Shown here in pieces: positions 44,910 through 52,292 of a stretch of DNA of 64,000 nt (its first letter is position 1; each line of letters begins with the position of its first letter). A program made the position numbers and the translations under genes. Below the pieces are notes generated by a model, which worked only from the letters and a program-made list of their open reading frames with translations, was not told the DNA's origin and searched no databases. This stretch comes from Alphaproteobacteria bacterium (lineage in GTDB: Bacteria; Pseudomonadota; Alphaproteobacteria; Rhizobiales; Aestuariivirgaceae), in NCBI GenBank assembly GCA_024640405.1, contig JAHEFB010000015.1:1-64000 (forward strand). The letters are read 5' to 3'.

Positions 44910-45785
44910 TTACATCCTGCTGGCGGTTTCGGCATACAACCCGACTTTTTGTGAAGCACCCTGTGTGAGGGCAGCGGCCTGATCACGGCGAATTTGCTCG
45001 TACAGAACCAGTGATTCAGCGCCGAATTCCTCCGATGGGGCGGCAACATTGATCCAGTTCTGCTCAGCATCGAAACCACGCACCAGCATGGCATAATCAC
45101 GCTCGGCAACCAGTTGCTTGACGCCGGGCGTCACATAGCGGATGGCGCACCCGATGCGCCGGTCCTCCGATGTGTTGGGTCCTGAAGCATGAAACATCCG
45201 GCCATGATGCAAAGACATCTGTCCCGGCTGCAATACGATGTCTGTTGCTGTTGCCTCATCGACGTCCACGGCGATTTCCTGACCGCGCGACAGCAAATTG
45301 TCCTCATGAAACGTATCTCGATGCGGCACGATCCGGTTGTTGTGCGAGCCCGCAACAAACTTCATGCAACCGGATTGCGATGTCGCGGGTGACAGGGCAA
45401 TCCAGGCGGTCAGCTGCCCGTCGGTTTCGCCCATGCCCCAGTATGTAAGGTCCTGATGCCAGGATACGATTTTTCTTGTCTTCGGTTCCTTGATGAAGAG
45501 TTCGCATGACCAGACCAGCAGGTTGGGTCCAAGAATGGACTGAACGGCATTCAGCACAGCCGGGTTGCATGCGATTCTCGCCATCTGCGGAATGACGACA
45601 TGCGCACCAACCCTGAAATACTGCGATACCGGTTGCGGCAGCGAACCATCAGGATAGGTTTGTTCGATGGCCTCGACTTCAGACCGCCAGGATGCTGCCT
45701 CGCCGCTCGACATGGCATCAATTGGGAACAGAAAACCATCTTTTTGGTATGCATCGATTTGAGATGAAGACAAGCTGGCTGGCAT
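44910..45785 (-). CDS. Phytanoyl-CoA dioxygenase (PhyH)-family Fe(II)/2-oxoglutarate oxygenase
   Basis: A 291-residue oxygenase. The iron triad is visible as H110 and D112 (SWHQDLTYWG) and a distal His, probably H199 (GRMFHASGPN). R209 or R210 in EDRRIGCAIRYV would bind the 2-oxoglutarate carboxylate. LSPATSQSGCMKFVAGSHNN is typical of PhyH proteins. ATG 45785 has AGGAGG seven bases upstream; the frame to 45812 is rejected. It is first gene of a two-gene operon with the HD-domain protein. PhnY, the hydroxylase partner of PhnZ, belongs to this family, so a hydroxylate-then-cleave pathway is suggested. Ectoine or other substrates of PhyH enzymes cannot be excluded. Confidence 0.85.
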   Translation of the reverse strand: MPASLSSSQIDAYQKDGFLFPIDAMSSGEAASWRSEVEAIEQTYPDGSLPQPVSQYFRVGAHVVIPQMARIACNPAVLNAVQSILGPNLLVWSCELFIKEPKTRKIVSWHQDLTYWGMGETDGQLTAWIALSPATSQSGCMKFVAGSHNNRIVPHRDTFHEDNLLSRGQEIAVDVDEATATDIVLQPGQMSLHHGRMFHASGPNTSEDRRIGCAIRYVTPGVKQLVAERDYAMLVRGFDAEQNWINVAAPSEEFGAESLVLYEQIRRDQAAALTQGASQKVGLYAETASRM

Positions 45786-45854
45786 GGCGAACCTCCTGCA
45801 AGTATAGAACATTGACAGTCAGTGGATTTGTGCCGTTCTTGTCAAGCGGATTTG

Positions 45855-45881
45855 CAACGCTGGCGCCGATACAAAGCGTTG
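45855..45881. promoter_or_regulatory. Inverted repeat in the PhyH/glycosyltransferase divergent region
   Basis: Perfect 7-bp arms CAACGCT (45855-45861) and AGCGTTG (45875-45881) flank 13 bases. It lies 70 bases upstream of the PhyH gene and 67 bases upstream of the plus-strand gene, a place suited to an operator for either. The binding protein is unknown. Confidence 0.35.
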
Positions 45882-45947
45882 ACTAGTCGGGGACCTGCAA
45901 TCTAGAAGTGTCGGTTCGGTGTTGCGACGAGCGTAGGGAGAGGCTTG

Positions 45948-46937
45948 ATGTCTGCAGTTGACACGCCGGACAGCTTCGCACAATGGGTGGCGCGGATATC
46001 TGATCCATCAGGTGGAAAGCTGGCCTGGAAGACCCGGAAAACCAGACAGTGCATCATAACCGTGGCAACCGGATATCCGGCTAATTTATTGAAACCGCTG
46101 GTTTATTCTCTGCGTGAGCACTCTGGCGCACATCTTGTAATTGTCGCCAATGCAGACAGTGAGCTTGAGCAGGATTTCGCGGAACACGATGTGATTGTTT
46201 ATCCGGTGGACGAGGCACACGGATACCGGCCTTATCCGGCTCTGGCCCGCCTGGAATACTATCTTGATGTGCTGAAGGATTTGCCGGACCATATCGATCA
46301 GCTATTGTTGGTGGACAGTCGTGATGTGGTTTTTCAGGCGGACCCTTTTGCCGGTTTTCCGCAAGGTGACCTAACGTTTTTTGCTGAAAATGACGACACT
46401 TCCAGCTGGAATATGCGCACGATTAACGGCCGATGGGCGTGGGCGATGCTGCCGGGAGAGATGCGGCAAAGCCTTGTGGGCAAACCAATCGTCAACGGTG
46501 GTGTTATTGCCGGAACGCCTGCCGGCATAGAACGGATGTGCCTGGCCAAGCTGAAGATTGCACTGACCACGCATGAATGGACAAAACACACGACCGGCCT
46601 CGACAACATTTCCACCAATCTGATCGCCCATTCACAAATGGCCGGTTCCTGCGCGGTGGCGCAGAACCATGGCCTGGTGGCAAATGTCTACCGCGAAACA
46701 GACATGGTGATTGATTCAGACAAGGGTATCGGACTGCAGGGTGGGCAACCCTGTCCGATTGTTCACATGTATGATCGGCGGGCCGAATTGCTGGCTTATG
46801 TCAACCAGCGCTACGGTGTTGCAACTGATGCATCCCTGGTCGTCGGTCAGGATCGTTCCGTTGGCAAATCGCATCTGCTTGCAGGATTGTTCCACTGGTT
46901 GAAGCTGCTTCGGATTTACGTGGCCGGCAGAGCTTAG
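45948..46937 (+). CDS. Putative glycosyltransferase-like protein (GT-A-type fold)
   Basis: A 329-residue soluble protein with no named family that I can fix. The N-terminal half alternates strands and helices (CIITVATGYPANLLKPLVYS, HLVIVANADSELEQDF), and QLLLVDSRDVVFQADPF looks like the metal-binding DxD-type loop of GT-A glycosyltransferases. ARLEYYLDVLKDL, GKPIVNGGVIAGTPAGIERM and the late PCPIVHMYDRR fit nucleotide-sugar transferases that list a capped acceptor site. ATG 45948 has AGGGAG nine bases upstream. It stands alone, divergent from the PhyH operon, and could modify a glycan or protein. Confidence 0.6.
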   Translation: MSAVDTPDSFAQWVARISDPSGGKLAWKTRKTRQCIITVATGYPANLLKPLVYSLREHSGAHLVIVANADSELEQDFAEHDVIVYPVDEAHGYRPYPALARLEYYLDVLKDLPDHIDQLLLVDSRDVVFQADPFAGFPQGDLTFFAENDDTSSWNMRTINGRWAWAMLPGEMRQSLVGKPIVNGGVIAGTPAGIERMCLAKLKIALTTHEWTKHTTGLDNISTNLIAHSQMAGSCAVAQNHGLVANVYRETDMVIDSDKGIGLQGGQPCPIVHMYDRRAELLAYVNQRYGVATDASLVVGQDRSVGKSHLLAGLFHWLKLLRIYVAGRA

Positions 46938-46948
46938 GGTCAGGAAGT

Positions 46949-46968
46949 TCATGCAACAAATTGCATGA
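46949..46968. promoter_or_regulatory. Palindrome TCATGCAA-CAAA-TTGCATGA
   Basis: Perfect 8-bp arms separated by four bases lie 12 bases after the stop of the preceding gene and about 105 bases before the aldehyde dehydrogenase start. The size fits a dimeric repressor or activator operator. A hairpin terminator is less likely, as the arms are AT-rich and no T-run follows. Confidence 0.45.
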
Positions 46969-47072
46969 CAACAATGAGGGCGAGGGGGCTTGTAAGCGTG
47001 CACCGGCAACGCTAACTGTGTCACATCATCACGTTCTGAATGATTTGATAACGCTCAAAAGGTAGCTTTCAC

Positions 47073-48521
47073 ATGCTTCGCAAGACAGACTTTTATATTG
47101 ACGGCAAATGGGTTGCACCGGCCAAAGAACACGATCTCGACGTAATCAACCCGGCTGACGAAACCGCATTTGCGACTATTTCGCTGGGTTCTGCCGCTGA
47201 TGTGGATGCAGCGGTCGCGGCAGCACGCAGGGCATTCAAGACGTGGAGCAAGACCAGCCGCGAAGAGCGTCTGGAATATCTTGAAAAGCTGTTGGCCGCT
47301 TACGAGAAGCGTTCCGGAGACATGGCGAAGATCATTTCCAGTGAAGTAGGCGCTCCGATTACCATGTCGACCCAGCAACAGGCCGGAGCAGGCTGGGCGC
47401 ATATCAAGTCCTTTATTCGCACACTCAAGAATTTCCAGTTTGACGCTCCTTTGAGCGAAAAGGTTCCGACCGAACACATTGCCCATGAACCCATTGGCGT
47501 GTGCGGCCTGATTACACCCTGGAACTGGCCGATGAACCAGATTTGCCTGAAGGTGGTTCCTGCTGTTGCCGCCGGGTGTACGGTCATTCTCAAGCCTTCG
47601 GAAATTTCACCCATGTCCGGCATCGTGTTTGCTGAGATCATGGAGGAGGCGGGTTTCCCCGCTGGCGTTTTCAATCTGGTGAATGGCGACGGTCCGAGTG
47701 TAGGCGAAGCCATGTCGCGCCATCCCGATATCGACATGATGTCGTTTACCGGTTCAACGCGCGCAGGCATTGCAGTACAAAAGGCGGCAGCAGAAACCGT
47801 CAAGCGTGTGACACTGGAACTGGGCGGCAAGTCACCCAACATCGTGTTTGCCGACGCGGATATCCCGAAAGCGGTCAAGCGTGGCACGTTGCATTGCTTC
47901 AACAATACCGGCCAGTCATGCAATGCGCCGACCCGCATGCTGGTGGAACGTTCGGTTTATGACTCTGCCGTGGAAATTGCTGCAGAAACCGCAAACAACT
48001 GCAAAGTTGGCGATCCGGCTGAAGAAGGCAATCACATTGGCCCGCTGATCTCGCAAATGCAGTTCGACAAGGTGCAGGCGCTGATCCAGAAAGGCATCGA
48101 CGAGGGCGCAAGACTGGTGGCTGGTGGTACCGGTCGTCCGGAAGGGTTTAACCGTGGGTATTTTGTACGCCCGACCGTGTTTGCCGACGTTAACAACGAC
48201 ATGGCAGTTGCCCGTGAAGAGATATTTGGTCCTGTTCTGGCGATGATACCGTTCGAAACCGAAGCAGAGGCGATCGAAATTGCCAATGACACGCAATATG
48301 GCCTGGCAGCATACGTGCAGTCCGGTGACCAGGCGCGCGCTCAGAAGGTTGCCCGCGAACTGCGCGCAGGCATGGTGCTGCTGAACGGTGCACAGCGTCC
48401 CGGCGGCAGTCCGTTCGGTGGTTACAAGATGTCAGGCAATGGCCGCGAAGGCGGTGATTGGGGCCTGGAGGACTTTCTGGAAGTCAAGGCAATCAGCGGT
48501 TGGGATGAAAGCGTAGCCTGA
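47073..48521 (+). CDS. NAD(P)-dependent aldehyde dehydrogenase family protein
   Basis: A 482-residue aldehyde dehydrogenase. It has the cofactor loop FTGSTRAGIAVQKAAAE, the active-site Glu segment VTLELGGKSPNIVFAD and the catalytic Cys in NTGQSCNAPTRMLVE, with the PWNWPMNQICLKVVPAVAAG motif near residue 150. The late EEIFGPVLAMIPF is the second NAD contact. Substrate subtype is not fixed; the sequence belongs to the broad family that includes betaine, 4-(trimethylamino)butyraldehyde and succinate semialdehyde dehydrogenases. It is monocistronic with its own upstream palindrome (46949-46968). Confidence 0.93.
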   Translation: MLRKTDFYIDGKWVAPAKEHDLDVINPADETAFATISLGSAADVDAAVAAARRAFKTWSKTSREERLEYLEKLLAAYEKRSGDMAKIISSEVGAPITMSTQQQAGAGWAHIKSFIRTLKNFQFDAPLSEKVPTEHIAHEPIGVCGLITPWNWPMNQICLKVVPAVAAGCTVILKPSEISPMSGIVFAEIMEEAGFPAGVFNLVNGDGPSVGEAMSRHPDIDMMSFTGSTRAGIAVQKAAAETVKRVTLELGGKSPNIVFADADIPKAVKRGTLHCFNNTGQSCNAPTRMLVERSVYDSAVEIAAETANNCKVGDPAEEGNHIGPLISQMQFDKVQALIQKGIDEGARLVAGGTGRPEGFNRGYFVRPTVFADVNNDMAVAREEIFGPVLAMIPFETEAEAIEIANDTQYGLAAYVQSGDQARAQKVARELRAGMVLLNGAQRPGGSPFGGYKMSGNGREGGDWGLEDFLEVKAISGWDESVA

Positions 48522-48612
48522 CATTTTCTGGACCGAACAACTTTCTTCGCTTCGCTCAGGTCGTTCCTGAGGATTGAACGGGCGTAGCGGAGAAGCTTCG
48601 GCCACAACTGGC

Positions 48613-49164
48613 TTATCCCAACGCCGTCACGGTTTTGTTTGCGGAGATCATCCAGCCGCCGCCATAGGGCGTCTGGGTGACCCAGGCATCCCGCACGCCG
48701 GCATGATCGAGTACCGCCCGAATGACGCCTGCATGGGTGACCACCAGCGTACTGGTGCTGCCGCACCAGGCGTCGGTGGCGTCAAGCACGGCAAGGGCGC
48801 GCGCCTGCATCTGGTACACACTCTCGCCGCCGTGGGGACGGGCGTGCAGCAGATCGTTGGCCCACTGGTTTAACTCATCCACTGGCACGTCATCCCAGCG
48901 CAAGCCTTCCCAGACACCGAAATCCATTTCCTTCAGACCATCGTGATATGATGGCTGGGAACCGTGTGCTGCGCTGATGTGATCAGCCAGACTGGCGCAC
49001 CTGATTAAGGGGCTGGATAGTATCTGATCCGCCTTCCAGGGCAGCAGTTTCAGGGCTGCCCCGGCTTCGGAAACAAATTTGGCGCCGGGCTTCAGATCGG
49101 TCACGCCGTAACAGGTGCCGTCGGCAATGTCCGGCTTGGTATGGCGCAGCAGCACTAGACCCAT
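48613..49164 (-). CDS. Histidine phosphatase, probable alpha-ribazole phosphatase (CobC-like)
   Basis: A 183-residue phosphoglycerate-mutase-type phosphatase. The catalytic His is in VLLRHTKPDIADGTCYG (an RHT variant of RHG), and the second active His is in TLVVTHAGVIRAV. The phrase CYGVTDLKPG is characteristic of CobC-like alpha-ribazole-5'-phosphate phosphatases. It sits downstream of cobS and overlaps it by ten bases, which supports the cobalamin role: removing the phosphate from the lower ligand. The start at 49164 (MGLVLLRH) is chosen by homology; a longer frame to 49221 overlaps cobS further. Confidence 0.85.
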   Translation of the reverse strand: MGLVLLRHTKPDIADGTCYGVTDLKPGAKFVSEAGAALKLLPWKADQILSSPLIRCASLADHISAAHGSQPSYHDGLKEMDFGVWEGLRWDDVPVDELNQWANDLLHARPHGGESVYQMQARALAVLDATDAWCGSTSTLVVTHAGVIRAVLDHAGVRDAWVTQTPYGGGWMISANKTVTALG

Positions 49165-49928
49165 GCCGCAATCCCCAGATAGAATCCGACTTCGCCCGCC
49201 TGTTGCACCGCGCCAAGGCAATCGCCGGTATATCCGCCAAGTTTTTGCATGAACAAATGCCGAACCACCAGGGCCATGATTAGCATTCCGGCAATGGCAA
49301 ATATGATGGCACCTGCCGGCAGGACTGACAGGCTCACGACCATGATCAATGCAAGTGTTACGCCGGAAGCAATCCAGCTTTCACGGGAGGGTCTTGCTGC
49401 CACGGCAGTGGCGGTGCCGCCTTCCGAACGGGCATATCGTGCCGTGGCCAAAACCCCCAATATTGCTGCGCGGCTGGCTGCATGTGCTCCCACAAGTGCC
49501 GCAATCGCGACGGCAGGAGAAAGGCTCGACAATGCAGATATTTTGGCGCCGATGAACAGGATCAAACCGATTGTGCCGTACGCCCCTATGCGGCTGTCCT
49601 TCATGATGGCAAGGGCCCTGTCGCGGGTTTGTCCCCCGCCAATTCCATCACAGACGTCTGCCAGTCCGTCTTCATGCAGCGCGCCGGTAACCAGAACAGC
49701 GGCTGCGACCGCAAGCAGGCTTGCAAGCGCACCGGCAAACATTTGCGCTGCCAGCCAGTACACCAGCGCCGCGATGATCCCGACAATGACACCTGCCGCC
49801 GAATAATATCCGACAGATTCGCGTTCACGTTCCTCAGTCCAGCCGGAATTGTCCAACCCCGGCAGGCGCGTCATGAACTGCAGCGCAATTGTAAAGCTCG
49901 ACAGGTGGTTGCGGAAATTGTGGTTCAT
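49155..49928 (-). CDS. cobS: Adenosylcobinamide-GDP ribazoletransferase
   Basis: A 257-residue inner-membrane enzyme that joins adenosylcobinamide-GDP to alpha-ribazole in the last step of cobalamin synthesis. It has six or more hydrophobic helices and the conserved ALHEDGLADVCDGIGGG segment with GAYGTIGLILFIGAKISAL and the late KLGGYTGDCLGAVQQAGEV, both typical of CobS (CobV). The first residues FTIALQFMTRLPG match the family. It overlaps the cobT stop by four bases. Confidence 0.95.
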   Translation of the reverse strand: MNHNFRNHLSSFTIALQFMTRLPGLDNSGWTEERERESVGYYSAAGVIVGIIAALVYWLAAQMFAGALASLLAVAAAVLVTGALHEDGLADVCDGIGGGQTRDRALAIMKDSRIGAYGTIGLILFIGAKISALSSLSPAVAIAALVGAHAASRAAILGVLATARYARSEGGTATAVAARPSRESWIASGVTLALIMVVSLSVLPAGAIIFAIAGMLIMALVVRHLFMQKLGGYTGDCLGAVQQAGEVGFYLGIAAWV

Positions 49929-50980
49929 GCCTTGCCCGAAACCCCGGCGCTTTCGAAGCTCGCCATATCACACAACATGGCTGCCGCGCATTTGAGCAAT
50001 GGCCATGCCAGCAGGGCCCCGGTGCCCTCACCGAGCCGCAAATCCAGATCAAGCAGTGGCCTGACCTCAAGCGCGGCAATCATGGCCTGGTGACCGGCAT
50101 CGCCGGACGCATGGGAAAACACCAGATACTCACGCACCGCCGGCAACAGATGTGTGGCGGCCATGGCGGCAGCTGTCGCGATGGTTCCATCGACAAGCAC
50201 AATACGGCCGGTTGAGGCAGCGCCCAGCATCGCGCCTGCCATCATGTTGATTTCAAAACCGCCATACTCGGCCATAACCTGGCCGGCATTCAACTGACCG
50301 GCGGTGCGGGCACTGGCTTTTTCAAGCACAGCGAGTTTGCGGACAAGGCCTTCATCGTCAACACCGGTGCCGCGTCCCACAAACTGCGCCAGTGGCTGAC
50401 CCGTCAGCTTGTGTGCCAACAGTGCTGCAGATGATGTATTGGCAATACCCATCTCGCCAAATGCAACAGCATCGCCTTCGGCTGTCCTGCCCAGTTCAGA
50501 GCCGAGATCAAGGCACGACGACAACTGCTCGCCGGTCATGGCCGGCCCATCCAGAAAACTGGCCGTACCTGCCGCGATACGTCGCGAAATCAGGTTCTCG
50601 TGCGATAGGGGTTCTCCCGCCAGGCCGGCATCAACCACACGCACCTCAATGTTTTGTGTATTGGCAAATACATTGGCCGCGGCACCGCCGGCGAGAAAGT
50701 TCAACACCATCTGGCCTGATACTTCCTGCGGAAATGCAGAAACACCAGCATTCGCAATGCCGTGATCTGCGGCAAAAATGGTAAGCGAACAGGTGTTCAT
50801 GACCGGCGACAGTGTCTTCTGTACCCGGGCAATCTGCAAAGCCAGGGCTTCGATGCGCCCAAGTGATCCCGGCGGTTTGGTCTTGGTGTCTATTGCATGT
50901 GCAATCTGATCATCAAGATGCGTGCTGACGGGAACGGCTCGTGGCAGGTTCAGGCAGCTCTGGTTTTCTGACTTTGACAT
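49925..50980 (-). CDS. cobT: Nicotinate-nucleotide--dimethylbenzimidazole phosphoribosyltransferase
   Basis: A 351-residue enzyme that activates 5,6-dimethylbenzimidazole to alpha-ribazole-5'-phosphate. Recognised stretches include TKPPGSLGRIEALALQIARV, FAADHGIANAGVSAFPQEV, GEMGIANTSSAALLAHKLTG and LDLRLGEGTGALLAWPLLK, the last holding the catalytic Glu. ATG 50980 (MSKSENQ) is preferred to an in-frame start at 51022. No cobalamin riboswitch was found upstream; the 187 bases before the divergent RND adaptor gene lack the B12-box pattern. Confidence 0.94.
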   Translation of the reverse strand: MSKSENQSCLNLPRAVPVSTHLDDQIAHAIDTKTKPPGSLGRIEALALQIARVQKTLSPVMNTCSLTIFAADHGIANAGVSAFPQEVSGQMVLNFLAGGAAANVFANTQNIEVRVVDAGLAGEPLSHENLISRRIAAGTASFLDGPAMTGEQLSSCLDLGSELGRTAEGDAVAFGEMGIANTSSAALLAHKLTGQPLAQFVGRGTGVDDEGLVRKLAVLEKASARTAGQLNAGQVMAEYGGFEINMMAGAMLGAASTGRIVLVDGTIATAAAMAATHLLPAVREYLVFSHASGDAGHQAMIAALEVRPLLDLDLRLGEGTGALLAWPLLKCAAAMLCDMASFESAGVSGKA

Positions 50981-51167
50981 AGTGCGGACGCTATCCCAGT
51001 TCACCGGTCGCTGACAATGCACTCACAAACCGGTTCATCACGTTTGCGACATGTTTCTGGTCGTAAACCTTGATTCAGCGTATATCTTGTATGACATGGT
51101 GTGTCAGGGGAACAACGGAAACCCGGCTGCTGATACGTCATACCGGAATGAAAGTGTTGCGCGTGTA

Positions 51168-52292
51168 ATGTCGATTTTGAGACAACTGCTGGTTTTGATG
51201 GTGCTGAGCGCGATCGCCTATGGCGGTTATGCGGGCTATGGCCATTGGAAGGCCAGCAATGCGGCAACCTCGCCGGAAGCGGCCGGGAGAGCCGGCGGCA
51301 GTCCGGCTGGTGGAAAATCCGGATCCGGCGGATGGCCAACCATGGTCGAAACCCAAATGGCTGAAACGCGTACCGTTTCGCGTACGGTGGAAGCGGTCGG
51401 CAATACCCGTGCGGTGCGTTATGTCGACATCAAACCAAAAGCCGACGGGACAATCACCGAGATCCGTTATGCTTCAGGCTCCCGGGTTGAAAAGGGAGCA
51501 GTGCTGTTTACTCTCGATGATGCCATTGAAAAGGCAGATCTCGCACAGGCCGAGGCCGAGTTTCTGAAAGCCGATCTTGCCCTCAAGCGCGGCGACAAGC
51601 TGAGCCAGTCGCGCATCACCGCGCGAGCATCGGTGGACGAGTTGCAGGCGACAATGTCGGCTGCTGCAGCCCAGGTTGATCGCGCCAGGTCCCGACTGGC
51701 GGACCGGACGATTGTGGCGCCGTTCGCCGGTACTCCGGGTTTTCATGCAGTGGATGCTGGTGCGCGAGTAACCAAGGATACCGTTTTGACCCGGCTGGAT
51801 GACTTGTCCTCGGTCTTGCTCGAGTTTGCCGTGCCGGAAGAATATTTCGCCATCGCCCGGATCGGACTGCATGCCAAGGCGGTCACGGTGGCATATCCGG
51901 ATCGTGTGTTTGATGCAAAAATCACCCAGGTTGATACGAGGATTGACCCTGTCAACCGGTCTTTCAGGGTGCGCGCTGAAATTGACAATTCAGACGGTGC
52001 GCTGCCGTCCGGCATGTTCATGCAACTGACGCTTGAGCTGGACAGTCAGGCAATGGTGATGGTGCCGGAAGAGGCCATAACGGTGGAAGGCGCAAAAACC
52101 CATGTGTTCATTGTGGCCGATGGCAAGGCCAACAAGCAGAACGTCGTTACAGGAGTGCGTGAACCTGGTTTCGTCCAGATCGTAAGCGGGCTTTCCGAGG
52201 GCGACGAGATAGTAACTCACGGCACCTCGAAGGTACGCCCGGGCTCACCAGTGAAAGTGGTGGATGCCAAGGCGCCGGGCACAACCCAATGA
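51168..52292 (+). CDS. RND efflux periplasmic adaptor subunit
   Basis: A 374-residue membrane-fusion protein. After an N-terminal membrane anchor (LLVLMVLSAIAYGGYAGYG) come the lipoyl half (VDIKPKADGTITEIRYASGS), a helical hairpin (ADLALKRGDKLSQSRITARA to QVDRARSRLADRTIVAPFAG), and beta-barrel and membrane-proximal domains (VAYPDRVFDAKITQVDTRID). ATG 51168 is preferred over upstream starts because it immediately opens the anchor. It overlaps the pump gene by four bases. With the pump it would export toxic compounds across the envelope; no outer-membrane channel gene is adjacent. Confidence 0.92.
   Translation: MSILRQLLVLMVLSAIAYGGYAGYGHWKASNAATSPEAAGRAGGSPAGGKSGSGGWPTMVETQMAETRTVSRTVEAVGNTRAVRYVDIKPKADGTITEIRYASGSRVEKGAVLFTLDDAIEKADLAQAEAEFLKADLALKRGDKLSQSRITARASVDELQATMSAAAAQVDRARSRLADRTIVAPFAGTPGFHAVDAGARVTKDTVLTRLDDLSSVLLEFAVPEEYFAIARIGLHAKAVTVAYPDRVFDAKITQVDTRIDPVNRSFRVRAEIDNSDGALPSGMFMQLTLELDSQAMVMVPEEAITVEGAKTHVFIVADGKANKQNVVTGVREPGFVQIVSGLSEGDEIVTHGTSKVRPGSPVKVVDAKAPGTTQ

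Noticed and set aside
50981..51167. Possible cobalamin riboswitch upstream of cobT
   Set aside because: The region is short, is shared with a divergent gene and lacks the B12-box pattern.
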